A program made the translations under genes and the position numbers. DNA of 64,000 bases from Billgrantia antri (lineage in GTDB: Bacteria > Pseudomonadota > Gammaproteobacteria > Pseudomonadales > Halomonadaceae): assembly GCF_019430905.1 (NCBI RefSeq), contig NZ_JAHYCA010000003.1:62001-126000 (forward strand), given 5' to 3'. Below the pieces are notes generated by a model, which made no database searches, was not told where the DNA came from, and saw only the letters and a list, made by a program, of their open reading frames with translations. Below are positions 17,411-27,227 of this stretch, piece after piece. How positions within the stretch are numbered: position 1 is the first letter of the stretch; every line of letters begins with the position of its first letter.

Positions 17411-17474
17411 AAAAAGACGAGTCAGCCACAAGGCTCACTCGTCAAAAGTATATGCCGATTTGCCGAATTGGCAA
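17411..17474 (-). promoter_or_regulatory. Promoter overlapping an intrinsic terminator before the H-NS-like gene
   Basis: On the minus strand TTGCCA (17474-17469) and TATACT (17452-17447) form a promoter with a 16-bp spacer. The -35 lies inside the palindrome TTGCC-GAATT-GGCAA (17460-17474). Just downstream a 12-bp stem with one mismatch (17443-17432 with 17427-17416) runs into TTTTT, and the ribosome-binding site follows at once. The hairpin probably ends moaA transcription but would also fold at the start of the new transcript. Confidence 0.5.
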
Positions 17475-17546
17475 GAAAAGTCCATTCCAACGCAAGGCAG
17501 AATATCGCCAAACAATGGAGAGAAAGAACCCCTCTCTCGCTGTTGC

Positions 17547-18560
17547 TCAGCCGCCGGTCATGTTCATGAAGCGCACGATCTGGACATCGCCATCGGTAGT
17601 GAAATGATGGCGTTCGGGCTTGAGCGGCAGCGCCGCGACAATGGCATGCTTCAAGGCATCGAGGTCCCCGGGGTATTGTCGCAACACCGCACGCAAGTCT
17701 ACGGAGTGCTCATTGCCCAGGCAAAGCAATAGCCGCCCCTCTGCAGTGACACGCACACGATTGCAGCTGGCACAGAAGTTGTGGCTATGCGGTGAAATGA
17801 AGCCGATGCGACTGCTGCTATCCGGCATGCGAAAATAGCGTGAAGGCCCGAGTGTCGTTTCGGCCGTCGGAATCAGCTCATGGTAGCGTTCGATCATGGA
17901 CTTTACGTCATCGCTCGAGCAGAAGGTCTCGGCGCGGGAGTGATCGGAAACATCCCCCAGCGGCATCTCCTCGATGAAGCTCAGATCAACGCCTCGGGAT
18001 CTGGCAAACTCGACCAGGTCGAGCACCTCGTCGTCATTACGTCCCTTGAGAATTACGGCATTGAGCTTGATACGCTCGAAGCCGGCCTCTTGCGCTGCCT
18101 GCAATCCTTCCAGCACACGAGACAGATCCCCGGTGCGCGTCAAGCGTCGAAAACGCTCGGAATCAAGCGTATCCAGGCTGATGTTGAGCCTGTCGAGGCC
18201 CGCCTCACGCAGGCGCCGGGCATGCTTGACCAGTCCCGCACCATTGGTGGTCATTGCCAGATCGCGCAGCCCGGGAAGCGAGCTGGTCTGTTCGATGAGC
18301 TGATCGATACCACGCCGCACGAGAGGTTCGCCACCGGTAAGGCGAATCTTTTCCACACCCATCTCGACGAACGCCCGCGCGACCAAACCCAACTCTTCGA
18401 GCGTGAGGATCTGCGCCCGCGGCAGGAAGGTCATCTCCTCACTCATGCAGTAGACGCAACGAAAGTCACAGCGATCGGTAACGGAGATCCGCACATAGCG
18501 AACCTTCCTGCCGAAGCCATCGACCAGTTCAGCTGGCAGGGTCTCAGGGGATTTTGTCAT
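17547..18560 (-). CDS. moaA: GTP 3',8-cyclase MoaA
   Basis: Radical SAM enzyme of 337 residues that starts molybdenum cofactor synthesis from GTP. The N-terminal cluster motif is CDFRCVYC, and the C-terminal cluster uses [21 protein letters not shown]. It ends in the functionally needed Gly-Gly tail (MNMTGG). ATG 18560 overlaps the end of moaE by 17 nt; the longer in-frame extension upstream is the shadow of moaE. It is the last gene of the mob-moa operon, followed by a terminator at about 17416-17443. Confidence 0.95.
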   Translation of the reverse strand: MTKSPETLPAELVDGFGRKVRYVRISVTDRCDFRCVYCMSEEMTFLPRAQILTLEELGLVARAFVEMGVEKIRLTGGEPLVRRGIDQLIEQTSSLPGLRDLAMTTNGAGLVKHARRLREAGLDRLNISLDTLDSERFRRLTRTGDLSRVLEGLQAAQEAGFERIKLNAVILKGRNDDEVLDLVEFARSRGVDLSFIEEMPLGDVSDHSRAETFCSSDDVKSMIERYHELIPTAETTLGPSRYFRMPDSSSRIGFISPHSHNFCASCNRVRVTAEGRLLLCLGNEHSVDLRAVLRQYPGDLDALKHAIVAALPLKPERHHFTTDGDVQIVRFMNMTGG

Positions 18561-19011
18561 TGTCGCTCTCCCAGCGGCTGGCATCCCGGTGGTCCGACTC
18601 GCGCTCGGCAACCCAGTAATCCCCGGTAATGCTATGTTCCTTTTTCCAGAAAGGCGCACGAGTCTTGAGATAGTCCATGATGAAGTCACATGCCTCGAAG
18701 GCAGCACGACGATGGGCACTGGCAACCACAACCAATACGATAGGATCTCCGGGAGCAAGACGTCCAACCCGATGTATCAAGCGCACGCCCTGCAACGGCC
18801 AGCGCGACTCTGCCTCCGCCACGATCTCGCCCAGCGCGACCTCGGTCATGCCAGGGTAGTGTTCGAGCGTCAGCGCATTCACGTCGGGGCGTTCGTTGAA
18901 GTCACGTACCAGCCCGGTGAAACTGACCACGGCGCCGATGTCCGTCCGCCCTTCCAGCAGCTGGCGTTGCTCGCTGCCCGCATCGAATGCGGCCTGCTGA
19001 ACCCGAATCAT
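18544..19011 (-). CDS. moaE: Molybdopterin synthase large subunit MoaE
   Basis: Subunit of about 155 residues that, with thiocarboxylated MoaD, adds the dithiolene sulfurs to cyclic pyranopterin. The active-site lysine lies in RAPFWKKE, and the [14 protein letters not shown] and [17 protein letters not shown] blocks are typical. A GTG at 19020 overlaps the upstream stop. However, GGGAGG directly touches that GTG and sits 8 nt before ATG 19011, so 19011 is the better start. The C-terminus overlaps moaA. Confidence 0.92.
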   Translation of the reverse strand: MIRVQQAAFDAGSEQRQLLEGRTDIGAVVSFTGLVRDFNERPDVNALTLEHYPGMTEVALGEIVAEAESRWPLQGVRLIHRVGRLAPGDPIVLVVVASAHRRAAFEACDFIMDYLKTRAPFWKKEHSITGDYWVAERESDHRDASRWESDNDKIP

Positions 19012-19016
19012 GTCAC

Positions 19017-19826
19017 TCACCCTCCCGTTACCGGCGGGAAGAATGCCACTTCATCGTCATTGGTGATCGGGGTCGCGTCCAATGCCATGACCTGATTCAC
19101 AGCGCACAGCACCCGCCCCTCGCCCAGTCGTGCGAAGCGTGCATCGCGTTTGAGCAGTGCGCTCTTCAAGCCTCCGACATCGGTACTTGGCAGGGTATCG
19201 AGAGGCAGGGTCAACTCGCTCACGCCAAGCCGTTCTCGCAACTCGGCGAGGAACTTGACCCGAACACAGGGCGAGTCGGTATCGCAACGACTACCCACCG
19301 AGACCTCCCCCGCCGCACCTTCGCCGGTCACGATCGGAGCCGCCGTTACGCTTGTCTGACGCTGATAATCGCCCGACTTGCCACCACGCTTGGCATCGAC
19401 ATGGATGGCGCCGATCTCCATGTCCTTGTCCACTGCCTTGCACATGTCGTAAAGCGTCAGGCAGGCCACAGAGACCGCCGTCAATGCCTCCATTTCCACA
19501 CCGGTTCGCCCGTTGAGGCGGCAAGTGGCTATCACTTCGACCCGGCAATTCGCTTCGTCCAGATGAAAGTCGATTGCCACCTTGGACAACGGCAGTGCAT
19601 GACACAGCGGGATCAGATCATGGGTTCGCTTGGCGGCCTGGATACCGGCAATACGCGCCGTGGCCAGGACATCGCCCTTTGGCAATCCGCCTTCGTTCAG
19701 CAGTGCCAACGTCTCGGGCTTCATCTGGATAAAGCCGGACGCGGTCGCCTCACGACGACTTTCCGCCTTGTCGGCAACGTCGACCATGTGGGCCTCGCCG
19801 CGCTGGTTGAGATGGGTCAGACTCAT
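19017..19826 (-). CDS. Fused MoaC-MoaD: cyclic pyranopterin monophosphate synthase plus molybdopterin synthase sulfur carrier
   Basis: One open reading frame of 269 residues carries two normally separate proteins. Residues 1 to about 160 are MoaC, with [52 protein letters not shown] and [10 protein letters not shown] linker of about 25 residues follows ([14 protein letters not shown] onward). About 80 residues are then MoaD ([14 protein letters not shown] to [12 protein letters not shown]), ending in the Gly-Gly that is adenylated and thiocarboxylated. No stop or frameshift separates them. The downstream moaE overlaps, so the gene replaces both moaC and moaD in the operon. Confidence 0.93.
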   Translation of the reverse strand: MSLTHLNQRGEAHMVDVADKAESRREATASGFIQMKPETLALLNEGGLPKGDVLATARIAGIQAAKRTHDLIPLCHALPLSKVAIDFHLDEANCRVEVIATCRLNGRTGVEMEALTAVSVACLTLYDMCKAVDKDMEIGAIHVDAKRGGKSGDYQRQTSVTAAPIVTGEGAAGEVSVGSRCDTDSPCVRVKFLAELRERLGVSELTLPLDTLPSTDVGGLKSALLKRDARFARLGEGRVLCAVNQVMALDATPITNDDEVAFFPPVTGG

Positions 19827-19882
19827 ATGGAGCAGCCTCGAATTCGGTTATATGAATGCATGCTCATGGCAGGAAGGTAAGC

Positions 19883-20461
19883 TCAGACCAGGCTGCGCGG
19901 TGCCCGCGCCGACGACCAGCGAGTCGGCCATTCACTGACCCATTCTGCAATCGCCTCCAGGTCGTCCAGATCGAGCCAATCGACCCCCTCCGGCACACTG
20001 ACGGGAGGCTGACTGGCCACCGCCTTGACCCAGGGGTCCTCGGCCACGCGCAGCATCTTGCCTAGCTCCTCGCGGTACAGTTCCAGCTTGGGCAGGGGCC
20101 AGGCCTTGAAGCCTTCCACCAGCACCAGATCGGGGCGCTGACCGCGCACCGTCTCGATAAGTTGTGCCAGGTCGGCCTCTTCTTGTCCGGGGGTTTCCAT
20201 CATCATGGCCCACCTGGCACGGGAGGCAACCAGCATAGGCGCGGCACCGGCCTGTCGCAGGCGATGACTGTCCTTCCCCGGCTGATCGACATCGAAACCG
20301 TGATGGGCATGCTTGATCACGGCAACACGCAACCCGCGTGCCGTCAGTCGTGGCAGCAAGCGCTCCAGCAGCGTTGTCTTGCCGGTGCCGCTCCAGGCGG
20401 CGATGCCGAGCAGCGGCAGCGCATCGTCGAAATCGAGATGGGCAGGCTCCGCAGATGTCAT
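19883..20461 (-). CDS. mobB: Molybdopterin-guanine dinucleotide biosynthesis adaptor MobB
   Basis: GTP-binding protein of 192 residues with a P-loop (GIAAWSGTGKTTLLERLLP), the VAVIKHAHHGFDVDQPGKDSHR block and VLVEGFKAWPLPKLELYR. MobB helps MobA make the guanine dinucleotide form of the cofactor. Its ATG shares a base with the mobA stop (TAATG), which signals tight coupling. The C-terminal 40 residues extend past the usual core. A 56-nt gap separates it from the moaC-moaD fusion. Confidence 0.9.
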   Translation of the reverse strand: MTSAEPAHLDFDDALPLLGIAAWSGTGKTTLLERLLPRLTARGLRVAVIKHAHHGFDVDQPGKDSHRLRQAGAAPMLVASRARWAMMMETPGQEEADLAQLIETVRGQRPDLVLVEGFKAWPLPKLELYREELGKMLRVAEDPWVKAVASQPPVSVPEGVDWLDLDDLEAIAEWVSEWPTRWSSARAPRSLV

Positions 20462-21096
20462 TAGGGTCCTCCCCTCCTCTTGCTATGCATACGCGCCTCC
20501 AGACGCCGCTTGTCCTCTTCGGTATTGAGGTTGCCGAAAGCCCCGGGGCAATCGCTGAAATCCACGCAGGTCCAGGCGTGGCGTTCGATCCAGCGACCGA
20601 CCTTACGCTCCCCTGCGGCGAGGGCGGTGCAAAGGTCACCCGCCAAGGCACGCTCCAACAGCATCACCACAGGATGCCAACGCTCGCCGTCATGGGCCAC
20701 GGCGATACGATGATGACCGATACCGGCCGTCATTCTGGTCACCAGGTCGTCCGGAAGCAGCGGCGTATCGCAGGGCACCACCAGCACCCACGGGGTTGTG
20801 GCGGCACACAGCCCACTGTAGATACCCATCAACGGCCCTTGAAAGCCGCCCTCGGTGTCGGTTACGACACGATCAACCAAGGTCCGATAGCGCTCGAGAT
20901 GCCGGTTGGCGCTGATCAAAACCTCAGCCACGTTACCGGCCAGGTGCGCCCGGACATGATCCACCAGAGCCACCCCACCCAGCCGCTCCAGGCCCTTGTC
21001 GCGGCCGCCCATGCGGCTGCCCTGCCCTCCGGCCAGGATCAGGCCGGTGACATCGGTCAAGGGATCCAGGGCGCGGGCTTCTGATCGATCGGTCAT
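20461..21096 (-). CDS. mobA: Molybdenum cofactor guanylyltransferase MobA
   Basis: Nucleotidyltransferase of about 211 residues that joins GMP to molybdopterin. The signature LILAGGQGSRMGGRDKGLERLGG is present, along with VVPCDTPLLPDDLV and the GEFGNLNT-type end (GAFGNLNTEEDKRRLE). ATG 21096 gives a normal N-terminus; the in-frame ATG at 21153 adds 19 doubtful residues. It is first of five minus-strand genes (mobA, mobB, moaC-moaD, moaE, moaA). moeA, moaB/mog and the molybdate transporter are not in this window. Confidence 0.92.
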   Translation of the reverse strand: MTDRSEARALDPLTDVTGLILAGGQGSRMGGRDKGLERLGGVALVDHVRAHLAGNVAEVLISANRHLERYRTLVDRVVTDTEGGFQGPLMGIYSGLCAATTPWVLVVPCDTPLLPDDLVTRMTAGIGHHRIAVAHDGERWHPVVMLLERALAGDLCTALAAGERKVGRWIERHAWTCVDFSDCPGAFGNLNTEEDKRRLEARMHSKRRGGP

Positions 21097-21239
21097 GTCC
21101 CCATGATGCCTCAGCCTGCACGCCGGTGCCATGGCGAGTGCGCCAATGTGCATGCGCCATGATCCGGATCAGCTCATGCACGACGGCGGCAGCGAGGGTA
21201 TCATGCGTCAAACAAATCGAACGCACCCTGGACCTGACA

Positions 21240-21821
21240 ATGGATGGATTTGATGTGGGAAGCCGCCTGCGCGAATTACGCAAGGCGCGCAAGCTATCCC
21301 AGCGCGAGCTGGCCAAGCGAGCCGGTGTCACCAATAGCACCATCTCGCTGATAGAACAGAACAGCGTCAGCCCCTCGGTCAGCTCGTTGAAGAAAATACT
21401 CGATGCGCTGCCGGTTTCGATCAGCGCTTTCTTCGCCGGAGACGAACCCTCGTCACCGCGCGCCTTCTATCCCGCCGAAGAACTCACCGAGATCGGCGAT
21501 GGCAACTTGTCATGGCGCTTGGTGGCGGCACGTCGCCCCGATCGCAGCATGTCGATCATTCATGAACGCTACCCGCCTGGAGCCGACACCGGCGCCGACA
21601 TGCTCGAGCACGACGGCGAGGAAGGCGGCGTTGTGATTTCCGGGGAGATAGAGCTCACGGTGGCAGGCGAGGCCCAGATCCTGCGCGCGGGCGACGCCTA
21701 CTACTTCGATTCCCGCCTGCCCCACCGCTTTCGCAACGTCGGGGACGGTGAGTGCGTGATCGTCAGCGCCAACTCCCCGCCGACCTTCTCGGAGGGCGGC
21801 AGAGAGTTGCATCACGCTTGA
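21240..21821 (+). CDS. XRE-type regulator with C-terminal cupin
   Basis: Protein of 193 residues. An N-terminal helix-turn-helix (GSRLRELRKARKLSQRELAKRAGVTNSTISLIEQ) is joined to a C-terminal cupin barrel (EEGGVVISGEIELTVAGEAQILRAGDAYYFDSRLPHRFRN, starting near residue 128). This is the PuuR-like layout, often controlling polyamine or amino-acid catabolism through a small ligand in the cupin. It is divergent from mobA and convergent with uraA, so the target is not evident. The ribosome-binding site is weak. The start is chosen from the helix-turn-helix boundary. Confidence 0.85.
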   Translation: MDGFDVGSRLRELRKARKLSQRELAKRAGVTNSTISLIEQNSVSPSVSSLKKILDALPVSISAFFAGDEPSSPRAFYPAEELTEIGDGNLSWRLVAARRPDRSMSIIHERYPPGADTGADMLEHDGEEGGVVISGEIELTVAGEAQILRAGDAYYFDSRLPHRFRNVGDGECVIVSANSPPTFSEGGRELHHA

Positions 21822-21879
21822 GCTCGATACGGAACCGCCTGCACTCGCCTACGCTGCGAACGATGCTCAAGGCTGTCCG

Positions 21880-23121
21880 TTATTCCTCTTCGGCGCCGGG
21901 CAGCACCCAGTTCAGCACGATACCCACCAGGGCCGCCAGGCTCACGCCCTGCAGGGTGAACTGACCACCGCCGAACTGCATGCCGCCGATGCCGAACACC
22001 AGGATCAGTGACACCACCACGAGGTTGCGCGGCGCCGTCAGGGACTGACCGGCGCGCACCAGCGTATTCATGCCCACCACTGCAATGGAACCGAACAGCA
22101 GAGTCATGATGCCGCCCATTACCGGGCCTGGAATGGTCTGCAGCAGCGCCCCGAGCTTGGCGACGAAGGCCAGGCCAACGGCGAGGCAAGCCGCCACGAC
22201 CATGATCTTCGGATTGAACGCACGGGTCAGGGTTACCGCCCCGGTTACCTCCGAATAGGTTGTGTTGGGCGGGCCGCCGAACAATGCCGCCGCGGAGGTC
22301 GCCAGGCCGTCGCCCAGCAGGGTGCGGTGCAGCCCGGGCTTCTCCAGGTAGTTCCTGCGAGTGACCGAGCCGATGGCGATCATGTCGCCGATATGCTCGA
22401 CGGCGGGAGCAATGGCCACCGGAATCATGAACAGGATCGCCGCCCAATGGAAACTCGGCGCCGTGAACGACGGCAAGGCCAGCCAGGCGGCTTCATGCAC
22501 CGGCGCAAAGTCCACCACGCCCATCATCAACGCCATGGCATAACCTACCAGGATGCCGCCCATGATCGGCACCAGGCGCAACAGACCGCGCCCGAACACT
22601 GCCAATACCAGCGTGACCAGCAAGCTGGCCATCGACAGCAGGATGGCGGGACCATAGTCGATATGGTCGCTGGTCTCGCCGGTGGCCATGCTCACCGCTA
22701 CCGGGGCCAGGGCCAGACCGATCACCATGATCACCGGGCCCACCACCACTGGCGGCAGCAGGCGATGCAACCAGGCCGTACCCTTCATGCGCACTGCCTG
22801 GGAGATCGCCACGTAGACCAGTCCCGCCGCCATTAGCCCCCCCATGGTGGCGGGCACGCCAAAGTTAGCCACCGAGCCCTGGATCGGGGCAATGAAGGCA
22901 AAGGACGAGGCCAGGAAAACCGGCACGGTGACCCGCGTCACGCCGTGGAATACCAAAGTACCGATACCGGCGGTGAACAGTGCCACGCTGGGATCGAGGC
23001 CGGTCAGCAAGGGTACGAGCACCAGCGCACCGAAGGCGACGAAGAGCATTTGCGCCCCGGTCAGAATTACCCTGGGCAAGGATTCGACCGGCACCTGCGC
23101 CGTCGCCACGTGTTCATTCAT
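21880..23121 (-). CDS. uraA: Uracil permease (NCS2 family)
   Basis: Membrane transporter of 413 residues with about 12 to 14 hydrophobic segments, importing uracil with protons. The UraA substrate residues are recognisable: the conserved glutamate/histidine segment VEHIGDMIAIG and the later GGPPNTTYSEVTGAV. It follows upp on the same strand, with a terminator-like hairpin between them, forming an uptake-and-salvage pair. A Glu-rich tail (GAEEE) ends the protein. Confidence 0.92.
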   Translation of the reverse strand: MNEHVATAQVPVESLPRVILTGAQMLFVAFGALVLVPLLTGLDPSVALFTAGIGTLVFHGVTRVTVPVFLASSFAFIAPIQGSVANFGVPATMGGLMAAGLVYVAISQAVRMKGTAWLHRLLPPVVVGPVIMVIGLALAPVAVSMATGETSDHIDYGPAILLSMASLLVTLVLAVFGRGLLRLVPIMGGILVGYAMALMMGVVDFAPVHEAAWLALPSFTAPSFHWAAILFMIPVAIAPAVEHIGDMIAIGSVTRRNYLEKPGLHRTLLGDGLATSAAALFGGPPNTTYSEVTGAVTLTRAFNPKIMVVAACLAVGLAFVAKLGALLQTIPGPVMGGIMTLLFGSIAVVGMNTLVRAGQSLTAPRNLVVVSLILVFGIGGMQFGGGQFTLQGVSLAALVGIVLNWVLPGAEEE

Positions 23122-23174
23122 GGGAAGCTATCCTTCTTTTGTGTCATTGGTTCATATGAAGGCATCCTGCCCAG

Positions 23175-23207
23175 AAAAACGCCCCTGGATCGCAATCTCA
23201 GGGGCGT
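23175..23207 (-). terminator. Terminator or attenuator between upp and uraA
   Basis: On the minus strand a 9-bp stem (ACGCCCCTG with CAGGGGCGT, 11-nt loop) runs into a T-tract. It lies 19 nt after upp and 53 nt before uraA, so it would end the upp message and limit uraA expression. Confidence 0.75.
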
Positions 23208-23226
23208 ATTATCCGTATCGTATGGC

Positions 23227-23856
23227 TCACCGGGTACCGAAGATCTTATCCCCCGCATCGCCCAGACCGGGGACGATATAGCCATGCTCGTCGAGATGGT
23301 CGTCCACCGCCGCAGTATAGATTTCGATGTCGGGATAGACGTCCTGCACTCGCTTGATCCCTTCGGGAGCCGCCACCAGCACGATCACCTTCATCTGCTG
23401 ACAGCCACGCTCTCGCAGCATGTCGAGCGTCGCCACCATGGTACCGCCGGTCGCCAGCATGGGATCGATGACGATCGCCATGCGCTCGTCGAGATCGCCG
23501 GCGAACTTCGCGAAGTAAGGCACGGGCTCGAGTGTCTCCTCGTCGCGGTAGAGCCCCACCACGCTGATTCGGGCGCTGGGAATCAGGTCGGTCACGCCAT
23601 CCAGCATGCCCAGTCCGGCGCGCAGTATCGGTACGATGGTTACCTTCTTGCCCTTGAGCAACTTCACCGGAATCGGCTTGCCACTCCAGCCGTCGATGTT
23701 CTGCTCCTCCAATTCCAGGTCCTTGGTCGCCTCGTAGGTGAGCAACTTGGCCAGCTCACCAGCCAGCTCACGAAAGCTCTTGGTGCTGATGCCGGCTTCG
23801 CGCATCAGACCCAGCTTGTGCTGGACCAGCGGATGTTGAATGGCGTGGACGCTCAT
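23227..23856 (-). CDS. upp: Uracil phosphoribosyltransferase
   Basis: Enzyme of 209 residues making UMP from uracil and PRPP. Typical blocks are [14 protein letters not shown], the PRPP loop [15 protein letters not shown], and the C-terminal [16 protein letters not shown] that contacts uracil. It has the full family length. The uracil permease gene follows on the same strand. About 100 nt separates it from ung upstream, room for its own promoter. Confidence 0.95.
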   Translation of the reverse strand: MSVHAIQHPLVQHKLGLMREAGISTKSFRELAGELAKLLTYEATKDLELEEQNIDGWSGKPIPVKLLKGKKVTIVPILRAGLGMLDGVTDLIPSARISVVGLYRDEETLEPVPYFAKFAGDLDERMAIVIDPMLATGGTMVATLDMLRERGCQQMKVIVLVAAPEGIKRVQDVYPDIEIYTAAVDDHLDEHGYIVPGLGDAGDKIFGTR

Positions 23857-23955
23857 GACGGACCTCTCGGCGTGGGGTGGAAGTGGCGACGTGTGTCTTG
23901 TGGACGAGTCGCGCGCATTTTACCTGCAACCCGCGAGCAGGTTAAGGCATCTCCG

Positions 23956-24654
23956 CTACACGGTCGGCGCTTCGGGGGTAGCAGGCAGCTGCCAGTCGAT
24001 CGGCTCGCGTCCCTTCGCTTCGAGATAGGCGTTGGCGCGGGAGAAATGGCGATTGCCGAAAAAGCCTCGGTGAGCCGAGAGCGGCGACGGGTGCGGCGAC
24101 TCCAGCACCAAGTGTCGCGTCGTGTCGATCAATGCCTTCTTCTGCCGCGCGTGGCTTCCCCACAGCAGGAAGACGGACGGCGGCGCATGAGCGTTGACCG
24201 TCTCGATTGCACGGTCGGTGAAGGTTTCCCAGCCCTTGCCTCGGTGCGAACCAGCATTGCCCTGCTCCACCGTCAGCGAGGTATTGAGCAGCAGCACGCC
24301 CTGTCGAGCCCAGTACTCCAAGTTGCCGTGATCCACCGGCTGAAACCCGACATCGGCGGCCAACTCCTTGTAGATGTTGATCAGCGAGGGCGGCGTCGGT
24401 ACGCCAGGGCGAACCGAGAAGCACAATCCATGGGCCTGGCTGGGGCCGTGGTAGGGGTCCTGCCCCAGGATCACCACCTTGACTTGCTCCAGCGGCGTCA
24501 GCTCGAAGGCCCGGAACCAGTTCGAGGAGTGGGGGTAGATGACCTTCCTGGCAGCCTTTTCGGCCGCCAGGAAATCACGCAGCGCCTGCATGTAGGAGGC
24601 CTCGAACTCGCCTCCCAACCAGCGCTGCCAACTCTCCGGCAAAGGACAGTTCAT
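23956..24654 (-). CDS. ung: Uracil-DNA glycosylase (family 1)
   Basis: Base-excision repair enzyme of 232 residues that removes uracil from DNA. The water-activating loop [12 protein letters not shown] and the Leu-intercalation loop [16 protein letters not shown] are both intact. It lies 16 nt after the xanthine phosphoribosyltransferase gene and is probably cotranscribed with that purine-salvage group. Confidence 0.96.
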   Translation of the reverse strand: MNCPLPESWQRWLGGEFEASYMQALRDFLAAEKAARKVIYPHSSNWFRAFELTPLEQVKVVILGQDPYHGPSQAHGLCFSVRPGVPTPPSLINIYKELAADVGFQPVDHGNLEYWARQGVLLLNTSLTVEQGNAGSHRGKGWETFTDRAIETVNAHAPPSVFLLWGSHARQKKALIDTTRHLVLESPHPSPLSAHRGFFGNRHFSRANAYLEAKGREPIDWQLPATPEAPTV

Positions 24655-24670
24655 GTCGCCCTCGTCTCGC

Positions 24671-25150
24671 CTATCGCTTGACCTGATCGACCAGGGGCTC
24701 CACGTAAGCCACCCCCATGTCCCACGGGAACTGGATCCAGCAATCCTGGGCCACTTCGGTCAGGTACTGGTCCACCAGGGGGCGACCCTCTGGCTTGGCA
24801 TATACGGTGACGAAATGCGCCTTGGGCAACATCTCACGTACCTTGCGTGCAGTCTTGCCGGTATCGACCAGATCGTCGACGAGTAGCCATCCATCACCAT
24901 CGTGGTCGACGCCCTTCATCACGTCGAGGCCGCCCTGTTCCATGTGGTCGTAGCTGCTGATGCAGACCGTGTCGATCAGGCGCACGTTGAGCTCACGAGC
25001 AAATAGCGCCGCTGGAATCAGTCCACCACGGGTGATCGCCACGATACCCTTGAAGTCGCGCTCGACCAGGCGATGACACATCTCGCGCACGTCACGATGA
25101 AGCTGATCCCAGGAGACGGTGAAGTGCTGATGATAGCGGGCGTTGCTCAT
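24671..25150 (-). CDS. gpt: Xanthine(-guanine) phosphoribosyltransferase
   Basis: Small type I phosphoribosyltransferase of 159 residues. The PRPP motif is [22 protein letters not shown]. The N-terminal [19 protein letters not shown] and the C-terminal [15 protein letters not shown] resemble the E. coli Gpt group. The ATG at 25150 lies 7 nt after the apt stop. A longer in-frame start inside apt is rejected as shadow. The separate hpt at 8744 suggests divided purine salvage roles. Confidence 0.88.
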   Translation of the reverse strand: MSNARYHQHFTVSWDQLHRDVREMCHRLVERDFKGIVAITRGGLIPAALFARELNVRLIDTVCISSYDHMEQGGLDVMKGVDHDGDGWLLVDDLVDTGKTARKVREMLPKAHFVTVYAKPEGRPLVDQYLTEVAQDCWIQFPWDMGVAYVEPLVDQVKR

Positions 25151-25157
25151 GATTTCG

Positions 25158-25703
25158 TCACTCGTCCTCATTGAAGGAGCAGACCGCAAAGACACTGAAG
25201 CCGGCCTCGCGAATCTTGTGTGACCCGCCGATCTCCGGCAGGTCGATGATGGTCGCAGTCTCCACCACCTGCCCGCCGGAGCGGGTGATGAGCTTGGCGG
25301 CGGCCAGCATGGTGCCACCGGTGGCGATCAGGTCGTCCATGATCAGGATCCTGTCGCCTTGGCGGAACGCATCGGAGTGCAGCTCCACCTCAGCCTGGCC
25401 GTACTCCAGCGTATAGGTCTCGCTGATGGTGCGGAACGGCAGCTTGCCCTTCTTGCGCACCGGCACGAAGCTGCAGCCAAGCTCATAGGCCACCGGTGCA
25501 CCGATGATGAAACCGCGCGCATCGATGGCGGCAATCGCATCGAGCTCCATGTCCTGATAACGGTGCACGAAGCTGTCGATCAGCTTGCGGAAGGCCGAGC
25601 TGTTTTGCAGCAGCGGCGTGATGTCGCGAAAGTTGACCCCCTGCTGCGGCCAGTCGGGGACGGTTCGGATCACGGACTTGATGTAGTCGCCGTAAATGCT
25701 CAT
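25158..25703 (-). CDS. apt: Adenine phosphoribosyltransferase
   Basis: Enzyme of 181 residues making AMP from adenine and PRPP. Diagnostic blocks are [48 protein letters not shown] and the PRPP loop [14 protein letters not shown]. It follows the purine permease after 22 nt and precedes gpt, so transport and salvage are cotranscribed. Confidence 0.96.
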   Translation of the reverse strand: MSIYGDYIKSVIRTVPDWPQQGVNFRDITPLLQNSSAFRKLIDSFVHRYQDMELDAIAAIDARGFIIGAPVAYELGCSFVPVRKKGKLPFRTISETYTLEYGQAEVELHSDAFRQGDRILIMDDLIATGGTMLAAAKLITRSGGQVVETATIIDLPEIGGSHKIREAGFSVFAVCSFNEDE

Positions 25704-25725
25704 CGCAGCTCTCGGTGAGGAAATG

Positions 25726-27027
25726 TCAGTCTAGGAAGAGGAACTTCAACACGAACATGATCGCCAACACGACCACAGCCGGGTTGAGGTCGCGGAAGCG
25801 GCCGGAGAGGGTCTTGATAGCAGCGTAGCTGATGAAACCCAGCGCGATACCCTCAGCGATGGAGAAGGTCAGCGGCATGGCCAGGGCAGCGATCAAGACG
25901 GGAGCGGCATCGGTCGGGTCGTCCCAGTTGGCGTGGGACAGGCTACCCGCCATAAGTACCGCCACGTAGAGCAGCGCACCCGCCGTGGCGTAGGCTGGAA
26001 TCGAGCCTGCCAGCGGGGCGAAGAACAGGCTGACCAGGAACAGCCCGGCCACTACCACGGCAGTCAGCCCGGTACGACCACCTGAGACGATGCCCGCGGT
26101 GGACTCGATGTAGCTGGTGGTCGTCGAGGTACCCAGCACCGCACCCGCCATGGAGGCGCCACTGTCGGCCATCATGGCGCGACCCAGCCGCGGCAGCTTG
26201 CCGTCCTTGTCGAGCAGGCCGCCCTTGTGGGCCACGCCCACCAGCGTGCCCGAGGTATCGAACAGGTCGACGAACAGGAAGGCAAAGATCACGCTGAGCA
26301 TGGCTACGTCGAGCGCGCCGGCGAGGTCCAACGCCATGAAGGTCGGCGCGATGGAGGGCGGCATCGACATCAGGCCGCCATACTCGTTGTGCCCCAGAAT
26401 CATGGCCAGCACGGTCACGCCGAGGATACCGATCATTACCGCTCCGGTGACACGTAGATAGGCCATGGCAGTAATGGCGAAGAAACCCAGCAGTGCATAG
26501 ATCGCGGACGGCTCGGAAAGATCGCCCAGCGCCACGTAGGTGGCCGGATTCGATACCACGATACCGGCGTTCTTCAGCGCGATCATGGCCAGGAACAGGC
26601 CGATACCGGCAGCGATGCCCAGGCGCAGGGAGAGCGGAATGGAATTGATGATCCATTCACGGATCTTGAACACGCTTAACAGGAAGAAGGTGAAACCGGA
26701 AAGGAATACGGCGCCCAGCGCCGCCTCCCAGGTATAGCCCATGCCAAGCACCACGCCGTAGGTAAAGAAGGCGTTGAGCCCCATGCCGGGCGCCTGGGCG
26801 ATCGGGTAATTGGCCCATAGCCCCATGATCAGACAGCCGACGGCAGCAGCCAGACAGGTGGCGACGAACACGGCGCCGTAATCCATGCCGGCTTCGGAGA
26901 GAATGCTGGGGTTGACGAAGATGATGTAGGCCATGGTCAGGAAAGTGGTAATCCCGGCGATGACCTCTGTCTTTACGCTGGTTTGGTGTTCTGTCAGCTT
27001 GAAGCGTCTTTCGAGGAGGTTCTTCAT
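25726..27027 (-). CDS. AzgA/AdeP-type purine permease (NCS2)
   Basis: Membrane protein of about 433 residues with roughly 13 hydrophobic segments. [20 protein letters not shown] at the N-terminus, [14 protein letters not shown], and [20 protein letters not shown] are typical of the adenine/guanine/hypoxanthine proton symporters. ATG 27027 has AGGA 9 nt upstream; the in-frame ATG at 27036 is too close to it, and an ATG/TTG further up would give a polar, non-family N-terminus. It heads the permease-apt-gpt-ung run. Which purine is carried cannot be decided. Confidence 0.88.
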   Translation of the reverse strand: MKNLLERRFKLTEHQTSVKTEVIAGITTFLTMAYIIFVNPSILSEAGMDYGAVFVATCLAAAVGCLIMGLWANYPIAQAPGMGLNAFFTYGVVLGMGYTWEAALGAVFLSGFTFFLLSVFKIREWIINSIPLSLRLGIAAGIGLFLAMIALKNAGIVVSNPATYVALGDLSEPSAIYALLGFFAITAMAYLRVTGAVMIGILGVTVLAMILGHNEYGGLMSMPPSIAPTFMALDLAGALDVAMLSVIFAFLFVDLFDTSGTLVGVAHKGGLLDKDGKLPRLGRAMMADSGASMAGAVLGTSTTTSYIESTAGIVSGGRTGLTAVVVAGLFLVSLFFAPLAGSIPAYATAGALLYVAVLMAGSLSHANWDDPTDAAPVLIAALAMPLTFSIAEGIALGFISYAAIKTLSGRFRDLNPAVVVLAIMFVLKFLFLD

Positions 27028-27227
27028 TTTTGGCATTCCTGCGCACAAGGGCTGTGTTCGGCCAGGGAGCGAGAAAAGCCGCACATGGTACCCAAAGGCC
27101 GTCGGCGATGCGAGGCCACCCTGGGAGCCATGCCACGGCACGGTTCGCTCTGTATAAGCAAACTCTACGCCATGCGCCAGCGTGGTTGCCAACGCAGACT
27201 TGACGAAACGGTCATTTGAAGCGTGCC

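Noticed and set aside
19095-19280. Possible sequencing frameshift joining separate moaC and moaD
   Set aside because: Both domains are intact in one frame with a natural-looking linker and proper ends, and no hidden start or ribosome-binding site for a separate moaD was seen. A true fusion is the simpler reading.
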